Source: Leptobrachium leishanense (taxonomy: Eukaryota; Chordata; Amphibia; Anura; Megophryidae). From it: a stretch of 64,000 nt of DNA. A program made the translations under genes and the position numbers. Each line of letters begins with the position of its first letter. The stretch's first letter is position 1. The notes beneath the pieces were generated by a model. It was not told the DNA's origin, ran no database searches, and was given only the letters and a program-made list of their open reading frames with translations. Location of the stretch: contig CM019065.1 in the NCBI GenBank assembly GCA_009667805.1, positions 19,495,822-19,559,821 of the forward strand. Direction: 5' to 3'. Of this stretch, positions 20,083 through 35,000 are shown piece by piece.

Positions 20083-23000
20083 GTATGAATACTTTCTATT
20101 AAAGTTTTATATCTACGTGTTTGTGTGTATTGATGTGATTTAGGCTAGGGTCAGACTAACGCAGTATTAACGTGCGTTTAGACGCACGAAATCACGGCCG
20201 TGCTAGCAGCAAATGACGTCCAATGCCGGGGAACACACGAAGTACGGCCGCACGAATGTTCGTCCGCGCAACGCAAGTGGCAAACGAACGCATTTTTTCT
20301 AGAACGTCAAACCGCTAGTACGGACGTACAGAGTGCGCTGCGTCCGCATAGCGGCGTGTTTGCGTGATTGGGAGACGTCAGACGGTGCTAATGTCCGGCT
20401 AACATAACGTCCAGACACAAAAAGGGTTTTATTGATGATCCGTACAAAATCACGGACAAAAAGGCGCATCGTATGACAACTATCGCGTATTCCGTGAAAA
20501 AATGCGTCCATTCGTTCGCACGCACTTTTTCACAGACAACGCGAAAAATGCGTTAGTCTGACCCTAGCCTAAATGAGCTTATCCACGGAATCTAAACTAT
20601 GCCATGTTTGTGACAAGTGTAATGAAGGGAAACACTTCAAGCAGCCGCCGATCACAGCGCAGAGCAGCCGCCGGAAAAACCCGACACCGCAGACGAATGG
20701 AGTGAAAAAACAAAAAACAGTACACTTGAATTCAAAGAGAATCGAAAAGTCACCGCACGTTCGGTGACTTTTCGGTCTCTTCAATTCGGCTTGATTCGGC
20801 GATCCCATTTCGGCGACCCTGCGGTATATTTAGCAAGCACCACAGGGCCGTCGTAGTGCAGGGAAAAGCCGCCACAAACCTGCCGAACACTCACCGCAAA
20901 ACCCGGCGAACGCACACCGAAACCCGCAAAAACATCTGGATTAACCCCTCCAAACACGCCGGAGAAACCTGAGCAGCCGCCGAACACAGCGCAGAACAGC
21001 CGCCGGAAAAACCCGACACCGCAGACGAATGGAGTGAAAAAAACAAAAAACAGTACGCTTGAATGTTTTAAAAGTGAAACGCTGTTTGCAAAGAAACTAC
21101 TGAGCGAAAATGTCTGAAATTTACATCTGATCCGATGAATGAGAATAAAGAGGGATGTTACAGGAAGAAGAAAAAACGATTAAAAAAAAAAACGGAAAAA
21201 AGTTTTTGCAGAAAAATGTCTAAAATATCCTAAAAAATCTATAAATAAAGAGACTTTTTACTGCAGAATTTTATAATAAACGGTTTATTAGATATTGAAT
21301 TAAAACGGGAATATTTTTAACATTGAAGCCTATGGGATTCTCCTGAATAAACCTGTCGAATGAAACCACCGAATGGCAGGGCAATTCGGCAACTTTTCAC
21401 TGCTGTTTTTTGTTCTCTGAATAGACGAAGCATTGCTTCTCTATGGGGATTTCACTTACAGGGGTTTTACATCTCCATGTGCTCGCTGCATTAAAAACGG
21501 GTTTGACAAGTGTACTTTCCCTAAATTGTAGAAGTACAGGTTGAGCACCCCTAATCTGGAGTGGTTTGGACTCCATGCATTCCGGATTTCAGATTCTTCT
21601 GGACCAGATGATAAGAGAATCCGATGTCGGAGGGGACAGGGGAAAAAAGCAGGAGAGCCATGATCCACCTCCAGCACCAGCAGTGTGTACTAGGGTCACC
21701 AGGTTGGCCATGCTTTCCTGGACACGTATTATGATACATGCAGAGGGAGAACACAGGGAAGAGTGCTGCCCTGCAACATGTAGAATTCATATGCTGTAGG
21801 TAGGAAATTAAGGCTGGTCACCTGCAGGTTTTTCAGAGAGAGCCGATCTGGCCCCGAAATTGCACCGAACAGGGAATTTCCGGGCCATTCGGCTATTCAG
21901 AGAGCACGCAGTTGGCCAAATTTTGGCGAATTGCCAGCAAGTAAAATTGTCAGCAAAATACAGTGCTGTTCGGCGGCAGTGAAATCCCCCATAGAGGAGC
22001 AATGGTTAATCTATTCAGAGACACCGAACAGCAGCAGAGAAATGTCAGTGAAATGCCCCGCTGTTGTTTTTTTTCATTCGTCAGGTTTATTCAGGCGAAT
22101 CGCATACGTTTCATTGTTAAGAATAATCAAGTTTTAATCTAATATCTAATAAACCGTTTATTATTTTCATCTGCAGCAAATAGTCTCGATTTGTTTAGGT
22201 ATTGTTTGAGATTTTTTCATCAAATTTTGTTTCCGATTTTTTTTTTTAAATAACTTTTTTTCTGTGACAGACCTTTTTATTATTATTCATAGGATTATAT
22301 ATCTTAATTCCAGACATTTTCATCTAGGATTTTTTTTTGCAAACAGCGTTTCAATTTTGACACTTACAATGGTTTTATTTTTTTATTTCTTACCCCGTTG
22401 GTCGGCTTGTCGGCTTTTTCTGGCAGCTGGCTGATGCTGTGTTCGGCAGATCGTCGTCTTTTTCCAGGTGCGTTCAGCGGGTTTGCGGCGGCTTATCAGA
22501 TCCAATCCGATGTGATAATCTGACGGACCTGACAAAAATATCAGATTCGACAATTTCGGCGGTTTTGATGTTTTTTTTTTTTTCTAAATTGCAGCGGCTT
22601 TTCCCCGCACTTTGGGGACCCTGCGGTGAATGCTGAATTCACCGCAGGATCGGGGAACTAGAGAGAGACGGGGGGATGAGAGAGCACCAAAATATAGGTG
22701 CATTTCGGTGCTCTCTGAACACCCCTCTGGGATTCTTTTTGATTTCTTACCAGCAGTGTATGGATTGTACATAGTGCGGGGTGGCATTTTTCGTGCACTG
22801 CCCATCACCATGAATAAATTATATATGTTTCCAAAAAACAGACAAGGGAAACGGAGGAACCAAACATTCTATGTAGCTTCTCCAATACATTTCAATGGAG
22901 CTGTTCACATCTTGTCGCGCGATGTCGCATGTCGCGCGTTCCGGTAGCATGTCGCTTGTACATGGCCCTTTTAGTGCAAATTGCAATTTGTGATTGTACG

Positions 23001-26000
23001 TTGGTGGTGCTCAGGGCGTCCGTAGCACAGGAGAACCACTTGGCTGGACGTGCTGAGCGCGTCCTTAGCAGCCAAGTGGTTAAAATCCTGGCAGACTGTA
23101 GGGAGATCCAGGAGTGGATGGTGATGAGACCCGACCCAATCGGCTCACCTATAGGACTCAGGCTGGACTCGTGACACAGCTGTGTGTGTGTATAGGGAGC
23201 TGCTTTTAGGGAGCTGTCAGCACTCAGTGTATGTTAAGGCTGCATTAACCACATTGCAGGTTCCCTGGAGATGTTACTCCTGGAGCAAAAAGCTGGTGTT
23301 CCAGGCTCTGGGCTGTAAGTCTAGCTAGGATCCTGGGTTCCTGTGATAATATGGAGGATCCTGCATTCAGTGTCTTATATACTCTGTGCTGAGAGCAATG
23401 GTTGAACAGCTGGAGGCCTTGTAAAGATCATTCTGCAGGTGGGGAGCCAGGCCTTGTACAGATCACTCTGCAGGTGGGGGAGCCAGGCCTTGTACAGATC
23501 ATTCTGCAGGTGGGGGAGCCAGCCCTTGTACAGATCATTCTGCAGGTGGGGAGCCAGGCCTTGTACAGATCATTCTGCAGGTGGGGAGCCAGGCCTTGTA
23601 CAGATCATTCTGCAGGTGGGGGAGCCAGGCCTTGTACAGATCATTCTGCAGGTGGGGGAGCCAGGCCTTGTACAGATCATTCTGCAGGTGGGGAGCCGGC
23701 CCTTGTACAGATCATTCTGCAGGTGGGGGAGCCAGGCCTTGTACAGATCATTCTGCAGGTGGGGGAGCCAGGCCTTGTACAGATCATTCTGCAGGTGGGG
23801 GAGCCAGGCCTTGTACAGATCATTCTGCAGGTGGGGAGCCAGGCCTTGTACAGATCATTCTGCAGGTGGGGGAGCCAGCCCTTGTACAGATCATTCTGCA
23901 GGTGGGGAGCCAGGCCTTGTACAGATCATCTGCAGGTGGGGAGCCAGCCTTGTACAGATCATTCTGCAGGTGGGGGAGCCAGGCCTTGTACAGATCATTC
24001 TGCAGGTGGGGAGCCAGGCCTTGTACAGATCATTCTGCAGGTGGGGAGCCGGCCCTTGTACAGATCATTCTGCAGGTGGGGAGCCAGGCCTTGTACAGAT
24101 CATTCTGCAGGTGGGGGAGCCAGGCCTTGTACAGATCATTCTGCAGGGGGGGAGCCAGGCCTTGTAAGATCATTCTGCAGGTGGGGAGCCGGCCCTTGTA
24201 CAGATCATTCTGCAGGTGGGGGAGCCAGGCCTTGTACAGATCATTCTGCAGGTGGGGAGCCAGGCCTTGTAAAGATCATTCTGCAGGTGGGGAGCCAGGC
24301 CTTGTACAGATCATTCTGCAGGTGGGGGAGCCAGGCCTTGTAAAGATCATTCTGCAGGTGGGGGAGCCAGGCCTTGTACAGATCACTCTGCAGGTGGGGA
24401 GCCAGGCCTTGTACAGATCATTCTGCAGGTGGGGAGCCAGGCCTTGTACAGATCACTCTGCAGGTGGGGAGCCAGGCCTTGTACAGATCATTCTGCAGGT
24501 GGGGGAGCCAGGCCGTACAGATCATTCTGCAGGTGGGGAGCCGGGCCTTGTACAGATCATTCTGCAGGTGGGGGAGCCGGGCCTTGTACAGATCACTCTG
24601 CAGGTGGGGAGCCGGGCCTTGTACAGATCACTCTGCAGGTGGGCGAGCCGGGCCTTGTATAGATCATTCTGCAGGTGGGGAGCCAGGCCTTGTATAGATC
24701 ATTCTGCAGGTGGGGAGCCAGGCCTTGTACAGATCACTCTGCAGGTGGGGGAGCCAGGCCTTGTACAGATCATTCTGCAGGTGGGGAGCTAGGTCTTGTA
24801 CAGATCACTCTGCAGGTGGGGAGCCGGGCCTTGTATAGATCATTCTGCAGGTGGGGAGCCAGGCCTTGTATAGATCATTCTGCAGGTGGGGAGCCAGGCC
24901 TTGTACAGATCACTCTGCAGGTGGGGGAGCCAGGCCTTGTACAGATCATTCTGCAGGTGGGGGAGCTAGGTCTTGTACAGATCACTCTGCAGGTGGGGAG
25001 CCAGGCCTTGTACAGATCACTCTGCAGGTGGGGAGCCAGGCCTTGTACAGATCACTCTGCAGGTGGGGAGCTAGGCCTTGTACAGATCATTCTGCAGGTG
25101 GGGAGCCGGGCCTTGTACAGATCATTCTGCAGGTGGGTAGCTAGGCCTTGTATAGAGCATCTGCAGATGGGGAGCCAGGCCTTGTATAGATCACTCTGCA
25201 GGTGGGGAGCCGGCCCTTGTACAGATCACTCTGCAGGTGGGGAGCCAGGCCTTGTACAGATCACTCTGCAGGTGGGGAGCCAGGCCTTGTACAGATCATT
25301 CTGCAGGTGGGGGAGCCGGGCCTTGTACAGATCATTCTGCAGGTGGGGAGCCAGGCCTTGTACAGATCATTCTGCAGGTGGGGAGCCAGGCCTTGTACAG
25401 ATCATTCTGCAGGTGGGGGAGCCAGGCCTTGTACAGATCACTCTGCAGGTGGGGAGCCGGGCCTTGTACAGATCATTCTGCAGGTGGGGAGCCAGGCCTT
25501 GTACAGATCACTCTGCAGGTGGGGAGCCAGGCCTTGTACAGATCACTCTGCAGGTGGGGAGCCAGGCCTTGTACAGATCACTCTGCAGGTGGGGAGCCGG
25601 GCCTTGTACAGATCATTCTGCAGGTGGGGGAGCCAGGCCTTGTACAGATCATTCTGCAGGTGGGGAGCCAGGCCTTGTACAGATCACTCTGCAGGTGGGG
25701 AGCCAGGCCTTGTACAGATCATTCTGCAGGTGGGGGAGCCAGGCCTTGTACAGATCATTCTGCAGGTGGGGAGCCAGGCCTTGTATAGATCATTCTGCAG
25801 GTGGGGGAGCCAGGCCTTGTACAGATCATTCTGCAGGTGGGGGAGCCAGGCCTTGTACAGATCATTCTGCAGGTGGGGAGCCAGGCCTTGTATAGATCAC
25901 TCTGCAGGTGGGGGAGCCGGGACTTATACAGATCATTCTGCAGGTGGGGGAGCCAGGCCTTGTACAGATCATTCTGCAGGTGGGGAGCCAGGCCTTGTAT

Positions 26001-29000
26001 AGATCACTCTGCAGGTGGGGGAGCCGGGACTTATACAGATCATTCTGCAGGTGGGGGAGCCAGGCCTTGTACAGATCATTCTGCAGGTGGGGGAGCCAGG
26101 CCTTGTACAGATCATTCTGCAGGTGGGGGAGCCAGGCCTTGTACAGATCATTCTGCAGGTGGGGGAGCCAGGCCTTGTACAGATCATTCTGCAGGTGGGG
26201 AGCCAGGCCTTGTACAGATCATTCTGCAGGTGGGGGAGCCAGGCCTTGTACAGATCACTCTGCAGGTGGGGAGCCGGGCCTTGTTCAGATCACTCTGCAG
26301 GTGGGGGAGCCGGGCCTTGTACAGATCACTCTGCAGGTGGGGAGCCAGGCCTTGTACAGATCATTCTGCAGGTGGGGAGCCAGGCCTTGTACAGATCATT
26401 CTGCAGGTGGGGAGCCAGGCCTTGTACAGATCACTCTGCAGGTGGGGAGCCGGGCCTTGTACAGATCACTCTGCAGGTGGGGGAGCCGGGCCTTGTACAG
26501 ATCACTCTGCAGGTGGGGAGCCGGGCCTTGTACAGATCATTCTGCAGGTGGGGGAGCCACCAGTTATTGGTCTTCTAGCAAAGTTGAGGTTTGTCCAGCA
26601 CTTTTTTGTTTTGGAGCAACAATCTTCACCTCTTATATTGATAATACAAAAATCAGGTCAGTTGTTTAAAGACTTTCAAGGTCCAAGATTTATGACCTTA
26701 TGTTTGATTGAATTCAGAACCACTCCGTCCCCCTGGTCTTTTATCGTTCACTGTTGACGGACATCATAGATGTAGAAGTAGAAATCAGTAAGACTGAATG
26801 GACTCTCATCCATTAATTTGAGGTCATTTGTAGAGTTGCAATACCAGGGGTACATGTCCCAGATCACACTTTGGAGATACCAACGGCTTTCTGCAATCAC
26901 TGAAATGTTGCTACACATGATCGTACAGTAAATCCACACAAATAATACACATCAGCTGGAGCCGTATCGATGACACTACATGTGGTGACACTGTGAGATC
27001 CAACTAGGGGATGGAAAGTCTAAGAGAACTGCCGATAATCGATAGAATAATGTCCCCATGCTGCTAGTGAAACCGCTTTTACATATATCATTAAAAAGTA
27101 TCTGATGGGGTAGTCACTTGCGACTTGGGGTACATGGACTCTATAGATGTGGGAGTCGGAAGCCGAAAGACACACTGAAGAGCTAATTGAGGGAGACCGA
27201 ACCAACAGACAGTCTTCTGTCAACTCTGATGAATCTGACTTCCAGAAAGAGGTCCGGGAAGGTTAGCCCTGTTTGGTCCAAATCCTCCTCATGAGATGGT
27301 CTGCCGTGCCATGGCAGGTGTGGCTGCAACACAAGAGGCAGCTGTTGACAACCATATCAGATTTGGCTATTGACTGGGTGGGTTTGGGCCAGAATCAGTA
27401 CTCCTTTGGGATACTGACGGACAGAGGAGCATCTCTACACTTGGATCCTGGGTACGGATCCCCACGTGACAACGTATGTTAATGGAATGTGGTTTTCCTT
27501 TTCGGAACGTGAAAGTGTTGGCTTAAACCAACTTTGTTTGAATTCCAGAAGATGAAAATCACTTCTCTCCTTCTCAGTATCTGAAGTGTAATTTTTTCTA
27601 TTTCTCCTTCTGGTTCAGAGTGAAAATTCATGTTTATTGGTCAATATGGCACTTTCTCCTGACGTACCTCTTGCCGGCCTCTCATTATGACAACCTGGGG
27701 TGCAGATTTCCAGATTCCCATTTAACTGGACATTTGGACGATGGGGATATATTAATCGGAATATCCCTCCCGTTTAGTATCGACAGATATTTAGATCCTC
27801 CTAAAATCATATTCACGGAGCCGCCTCGGCTGGAACCCTGTAAAACGTAAGAATGGAAATGATACATGTTGACATTTTCCGTATGTTTCAAGTCTTAAAA
27901 AAACCTAAATATTCTACACTCCCTCACGTTGCCTCTCCTTCAAATCCAACAACAATGTTATATTTCTATCCTGATGGATGTTCTATTATCTCACCGTGTT
28001 TAATAGTGATTTCAGTGTTCTTTTTCCATATCTCTACGGGACTCATTCTTTTCAGTCGCATTATCCACCTCTGTTGTGTTGTCTCCGTGAGTTTGTTTTT
28101 TGTTTTAATTTATTTAATTTAATCTAAGATTATTTATTTTTATTATTTTATTTTACACGTAGATTTAGGTATAAAAAGTTCCTGCAGTTCCACGTCATGA
28201 GATTTGCTTTGGACGAAATTAACGGAAACCCCTCTTTGCTCCCTAATGTAACGTTGGGCTTCCAAGTCTACGACTCATGTTTTGGGCTGCAGCAAGAGCT
28301 GGACGGGACTCTGAAGATGCTAACGGGTCAAAAGCAGGGAGTCCCTAATTTCTCTTGTAAGAGATATCCTCCCATGTCTGCAATCATTGGACATGCAACG
28401 TCTACCTTCTCTATCCTCAATGCTCAAGTGCTGGGATTATACAGATTCCCCCAGGTAAGGCTCATACAAAGCCATGTCCACCATTTTGAATAGACTCAAA
28501 TGACTATACCTGCTATTAACTGGCCAACCAAAGTCCATTGCAAGCAGGGTTTGCATCAATGTTTATGCCGATACTAAACAATCAGGGGTCAAAATGTTAC
28601 ACACCACCAATGGTTCCACTTAGTATTTTAGCCGGTGAAACCCACGAGGTAATGCCTATCATCTGTTGCGGTTACAAGTCACTGTCTCGTCCGCCTACTT
28701 CTGTCTTTGCACTCAAAATTCTGATCCTTCTTTCTCTGTTTCTCCTGTTCCTATCTCGTACTTGCAATCTTAAATGCGCCCCTGCATCCCTACACAGTCG
28801 CCTCATTCCTGGACCTGCACACTAACTTTTCCCCATCAAACCCACTCTGTAACGAGATGCTCTTGATCTGTCATCAATTTTGATACAATTTTTGGTTACT
28901 GCTCGTTCCTGTGTAAAATGTCCATTACCTGTTAAATCCATATTATTGATATCGTTATTGTGAGTGCCAGTAAGAATTCTTTCTAAAGTCCCCTACCGCA

Positions 29001-32000
29001 CTCCTAAACCTGTCTATCTTCTCATTAGCTGTCCCACCACTCCTAAACCTCTCCCCTAAGTCTGTCCCTGCTCCCCTATTGCTGTCCTCTCTGTTTTACA
29101 CAGGAAGCCTTCCTGCATGCTTTGTCTGTGTCAGCTGTAGAACATCGCACTGTGACCAAGTGGCCAAGGTGGGTATTGCACCCAAAGATTCTCATAGAAC
29201 AGATGACAGGGAGCTTCAGTTTAAAACCCATCGGGGCTCAATTACCTCTCGCCCCAGGCGAGTGGACCAGTCAATTCTGGGCACTGCTAAACATAACACC
29301 TTATTTCTCTTTATAGATTAGCTATTTATCCACCAGCTCTCCTGAAGGACAAAACACAATTTCCGTCACATTTTATCCACCCTGCTACGGCCGCAATATT
29401 TTGAATAGATTGTCTTGTCTGTCCTCTCAGATTAGTTACAATGAAATTATTTTTATCCCGGGTAAATAAGACACAATCTGTGAAGAACACTTCCATTTAC
29501 GTAGCACTAAACATATTATATATTTGTCCTTGTAGATCAGTCATTTTTCTACTAGTCCTTTCCTGAGTGACAAGACCCAGTTCCCCTCCTTTTTAAGGAC
29601 TACCTCCCATGACGTCTTTCAATCCAAGGGTCTGGCACAGCTGGTGTTACACTTTGGCTGGACGTGGGTTGGGTTAGTGGCTGTGGATGATGACTACGGA
29701 CGTCAAGGCATTCAGATTATTAAACAGGAGCTCTTCAGGGGCGGGGCTTGTGTGGCATTCACTGAATACATCATGAGTAACAATCTGAAACACATTTCCT
29801 ACGTGACGAAAATCATCAACGAATCCACGGCCAAGGTCATCATTTCTTTCACCAAAGATATTGAAAAAACTTTTCTTCTGGATGAGATGCTGAGACAAAA
29901 CGTAATGGGTAAGATTTTTCTTGCCACTGAAGGTTGGTCCATCTCCAACCTACTAACCATGGCCAAATATTCTTCGCTACTTTCCGGCTCTATTGGTTTC
30001 TCTTTTTATAGCACATCAATTGCAGGCTTTTCAGAATTCTTGAAGACTATTCATCCCTTGGACACCAAAGAAGATCCATGGACTAAAACCTTCTGGGAGA
30101 AAGCGTTTGGGTGTAAATTTGTAGACCAAATAAACCCCTTAAACATAAGAGATAACTCCACGTTGTGCACCAGAAATGAGACTATGGCCAGTATCATGAA
30201 TGGCTACTATGACTTGTCCACCTCAAGTTCTGCCTACAACATTTACAACGCGGTCAGCATCATCGCCAAGTCATTACATGATATGCAAACATGTCCAAAG
30301 GACAAAGGACCATTTAATAATGGAAGCTGTGCCGACTTTATGCATTTTAAACCATGGCAGGTAAGAATCTCTGCCAGACATTGTCAGTATGTGATAACTG
30401 AAAGACAAAGAACACATTTCACGAACTTGCTTGTACGATCATGTGCATAAAGATACTACCTGTGGGACCTCTGTGTGCATTACTCTCAATGTAATAATAG
30501 TCTGCAATAAATAATGCAACAATTATCTGCAAAGTGACACATATGCAAAGTAGGAAACTGAGACGTGCTCTCACCATAAGTGAACATTTTGGCTGCATGT
30601 CAACAACTACCCAATGGGTGGATTGAACAGCCTTGGTACAGATTGAAAAGAGCACTTGAGTATGAAACGACAAGGTATCCTAGGGTTCCCAAAAAATCAC
30701 TAATTTCCCCCTAAACTATTTTTGTCCTCCTTTCAGAGGAAAGGACGCGAGCATCTGACCCACTGAATGACCAATGAAAGCCTTAGGGTCGTGCATTGGA
30801 TTTGAGGGAACACATGCAACATCTAAAAGCACAAACAACAAAACAGGTGGTTAAAAAAAGCACATGGACAGGATGTATGTAGTATGTCGAAGGGGAACAT
30901 GAAGCAAGGGAACAGTCGAAGGAGTAGTGTGAGCACATATTGATAGGCACAATAATAGAGGATAGCGTTGAGTACAAAGTCTTGCACTGGGTGATAGACA
31001 TAGCAAAGATAATGCAATGTGAGGAAAAGACAGGGTGGTAGCTCAATAGAAAGAAGCATGGCATAGAGGAGGCAGGCTGAATACAGATTGAAAGATTTTG
31101 AGGGTTCCTCAAGAACATAGTGAAGAAGTACAATGAAGCTCTTAAAGGGTCAGGTGAGATTCAGACACAAGACAAAATTGAGTCGCAAGGCATCTAAACA
31201 CAGATGATTGACAAAACAATAGCAGTGGAAATTACAACTGACCAGAAAGATGGGTCTCTAGATTTAGTGAGCCCTTAAGCCGGGGGTGAGCAACCTAAGC
31301 CCCTCAGATGTTTTGGAACTCCATCTTGCTCAGCCAATGATTAGGTTGGTTTAGTCCCGTGCAAATGTATGTCCAGAAGATCTGGATGGCCAAAGTTGCT
31401 CAACCTGCCTTAAGGAAATCACAAATGTGACAAATTGGTGATTTTACATGTGTGGCATTAAAAATGGGAATGGTTGCTAGCCATTCTCTGTTGTCATTGT
31501 CTAAAAAAAGGCACTCTTTGGGCTTGAAATCTGAAGAGGTTATTTACTAAGCACCGTTGTGGCAGTGAAGTTCATTATCGTTGCGCTTATCGTTGCGCTT
31601 TCCAACTGTTGTTGGAACTATGGAGAACTTTGACTATTCAAGGAAACAAAATTCAATAATGTTGAGTGGAGTGAAAATCAGTAGAGTGTGGCTATTCTCC
31701 ATTCAACTCTATTCTTTCATTGTTTACACCAACGGTGACTAAACTTTGGATTTGACTCCAATCTACAAAATAATCAACAATGAAAAACAATGCTAGACAA
31801 GTTCAACTGAACCTCTCATTGAAAACTACATTGAAGAACATCAGCAGAGACTATGGTGGACAGAATGTTTGAAAGTATTGTGAACTATGATGGTAGTTTG
31901 CTAACTTGTGATTTCACCATAGTTGATCCACCATACTACCTCCGAAGTTCACCAAACTAAATTCTTATAATTGAAAACTAGTGGTTAGTGAATAGCTCCT

Positions 32001-35000
32001 TTAATGTGATGTCCTATTCAATGTACAGAAAGGTTTGCCGAAGCTCAGTGTCCTATCTTGTCCCTTTGCAACGGGTTTGGGTCGAAATCCCTACAACCAG
32101 GTTCCCTAATGCCAAAATCCCGACAGCCAACTTCCCTACACAGACAAATCCCTGACGACCAACTTCCCTACACGGCAAACTTCCTACACAGACAACTCCC
32201 TGATGGGCAACTTCCAGACATCCAAAATCACAGCGGCAAACACTAACCCTACTCCCTAACCCCCCAAACCTAGCCATAACCCCCCTAAACCTAACCCTAA
32301 CCCCTAAACCTAGCCCTAACCCTAACCCCCCAAACCGTAGCCCCCTAAATCTAGCTCTAACCCTAGCCCCCTAAACCTAGTCCTAACCCTAACCCCCTAA
32401 ACCCAGCCCTAACCCTAACCCCCTTAACCTAACCCTAACCCCCTAAACCTAGCCCTATCCCTAACCCCCTAAACCTAGCCCTAACCCCCTAAACCTAGCC
32501 ATAACCCTAACCCCCCTAAACCTAGCCCTAACCCCCTTAAACCTAGGGTTAGGGTGTTAGTTTTAGGGTTAGCTGCTGGGATTATGGATGTCTGGAAGTT
32601 GGCCGTGTAGGGAAGTTGGGATGTCCGGCACTTGTTCTGTCTGGAAGTTGGCCGTCGGGATGCTGGCATTAGGGAACCTGGCTTTAGGGATTTTGTCCGG
32701 CACCCCTTTGCAACTAATGCTTTAAAATGAAATAATGCAAAACGTTTTCCACTTGCTGAGGAACTCATTTTTCTGACTTGCAGCTTTTGTATTACATCCA
32801 AAAAGCACGAGTGACACTGAGCAATGGAAGGGAGCTCTTCTTCGACAAAAATGGCGACCCACCTGCTGTGTACGACATTGTGAACTGGCAAATGAACACA
32901 GATGGCACAATGAGACACGTGAAAGTGGGCATCTACGACACCACAAAAACAAATGAGAGCGCCTTTGTTATCAATGCAAGTGCTATAACATGGGGATCTG
33001 GGCAAGGACAGGTACAATGCGAAACGTGTTGGGTGTTGGTTTAGTTTCTGTACCGAAGCACAAATATATTCCAAAGTGCTACGAAATGGTCACTCGGGGA
33101 ATGATATTGTCTCAGTTCAATTCTAGATGCGGAGATCTGAAGCTCACAATTAATAATCCTAACAAGCTTTTCGCGGAATTTTTAATTTTGTCGACTAAAA
33201 TATGACTAAAGCTAAATAGCATCTTAGGACCAAGACTAAAACTAAATTAAAATTGGTCCCTCCCTAACATTTTCATTAGTTGACAAAACTGTCAATATAT
33301 TTTCGTCATAGTTTTAGTCAAATGTCAATAGATTTACGTCAAAGTTTTAGTCGTCGACTAAAATGCCATTTAGTTTTAGGCATAAAGATCTATAACAAAA
33401 ACTGAATTAAAATTGCCCCTCCATAAACATTTTCTTCTAATTTTCATTATTAGTCTAATAACATCACTGCTCCATGACCATGGAGACATAGGTTTGAATC
33501 CCAGCAAGAGCACCTCTCCAGTAAGTGTCCTTGGGCAAGACACCTAACGGTACAGACTCGCCACCCAGGACAAACTTGAAAACGAGAGAAATCTCAATGT
33601 ATCCTTCCTGGTAAAATACTTTTTTTTTAAAAAAAAAAAAAATGTCAATAGATTTGAGTCAGTTTTTTTTTTTACTAAAAATTACTATATTGCCATTTAG
33701 TCAAAAAGGACTATGACAAAAACTAAATTAAAATTGGTCACTCCATATGATGACTAAAGCTATCACAAAAATCTTGTCTAATACAGGGTTATTCAGAGAG
33801 AGCCGATTTGGCCCCAAAATGACACGAACAGTGAATTTCCCCATATGTTGCCATTTCGTGGCCATTTGGCTATTTCCTGCACGTACTGTGCCTGTTCGGC
33901 GGCAGTGAAATCCCCCATAAAGAAGCAATGGTTAATCTATTCACAGACACCGAACAGCAGAGAAATGTCAGTGGAATGCCCTGACGTTCGGTGGTTTCAT
34001 TCGACAGGTTTATTCAGGCGAATCCCATAGGTTTCAATGTTAAAAATATTCCCGTTTTTATTCAATATCTAATAAACTGTTTATTATTTTAATCTGCAGC
34101 AAAAAAAAAATCACTTTTTTTCAGCATTTTCTCATCCAAAAAAAATTCTGGATTATTTTAAATAGAGTTTCTTCTTTTTTCTGTAACAGACCTTTTTATT
34201 ATCATTCATAGGATCTTATGTGTAAATTCCAGGCATTTTTGTTCAGTAGTTTCTTTGCAAACAGCGTTTCAATTTTAACACTTCCAATAAATTTATTTTT
34301 TATTTTTTTTACCCTGTTCGTCAGTTTATCTGCTCTTTTCGGCGTCTGGTCAGCGCTGTGTGCGGCAGATTGCTGGCTTTTTCGGACGTGTTCGGTGTGT
34401 TTTTTGCGGCGGTTCGAGTGATCCGATACTTCAAATCCTATCGGATGCGTTTTCCGGCTGATTTTCGGCTTTGTTTCGGCGATATTTTGGTTGTTTTAAG
34501 GTGGATTTCCGTTTCCGTTCCCTGCACTCCGGGGACACTGAGTGAATTGCTGGGTGAATGCTGAATTCACTGCATGGTCGGGAATTTGATTCCTGAAGTG
34601 CAGGGAACGAGAGAGTATAACTCTCTGAATAACCCCTATAGTCTAGCTTTCGGCACTAATTACTCAACTAAGTCTTTGATGAAAACTATTAGTCAACTCA
34701 ATAACCACTACATGAAAGGTCTTTTTATACATTGAACACTAAATTCAGACTAATACATACCGTTAACATAAAAGGTGGTATGAAATGGAATGGCTACACC
34801 ATGCTCTTACATAAAGAATTGTGAGGTAACATAAACACAAAATGTGAAATAGGGTGCGCTAAAAAAAAACAAATGGGTACTTAGTATAGCATGGCATGGG
34901 CAAGTTAAAAACCCCTGCTAAAGGTGCTTACAGGATAAAATAATATTAGAAGTATATTACTCGGCTCCTTTTGATTCGTCTCTCGGTGCTCCTGGTCCCA

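Noticed and set aside
23402..26757. Several long plus-strand frames of 250-400 residues with a repeated LVQIILQVGEPG peptide
   Set aside because: Pure translation of the 36/37-bp minisatellite; the three frames interchange with each one-base length variant.
32240..32560. True telomere or chromosome end
   Set aside because: The array is degenerate, short, and enclosed by TIRs with a 9-bp target duplication inside a V2R intron.
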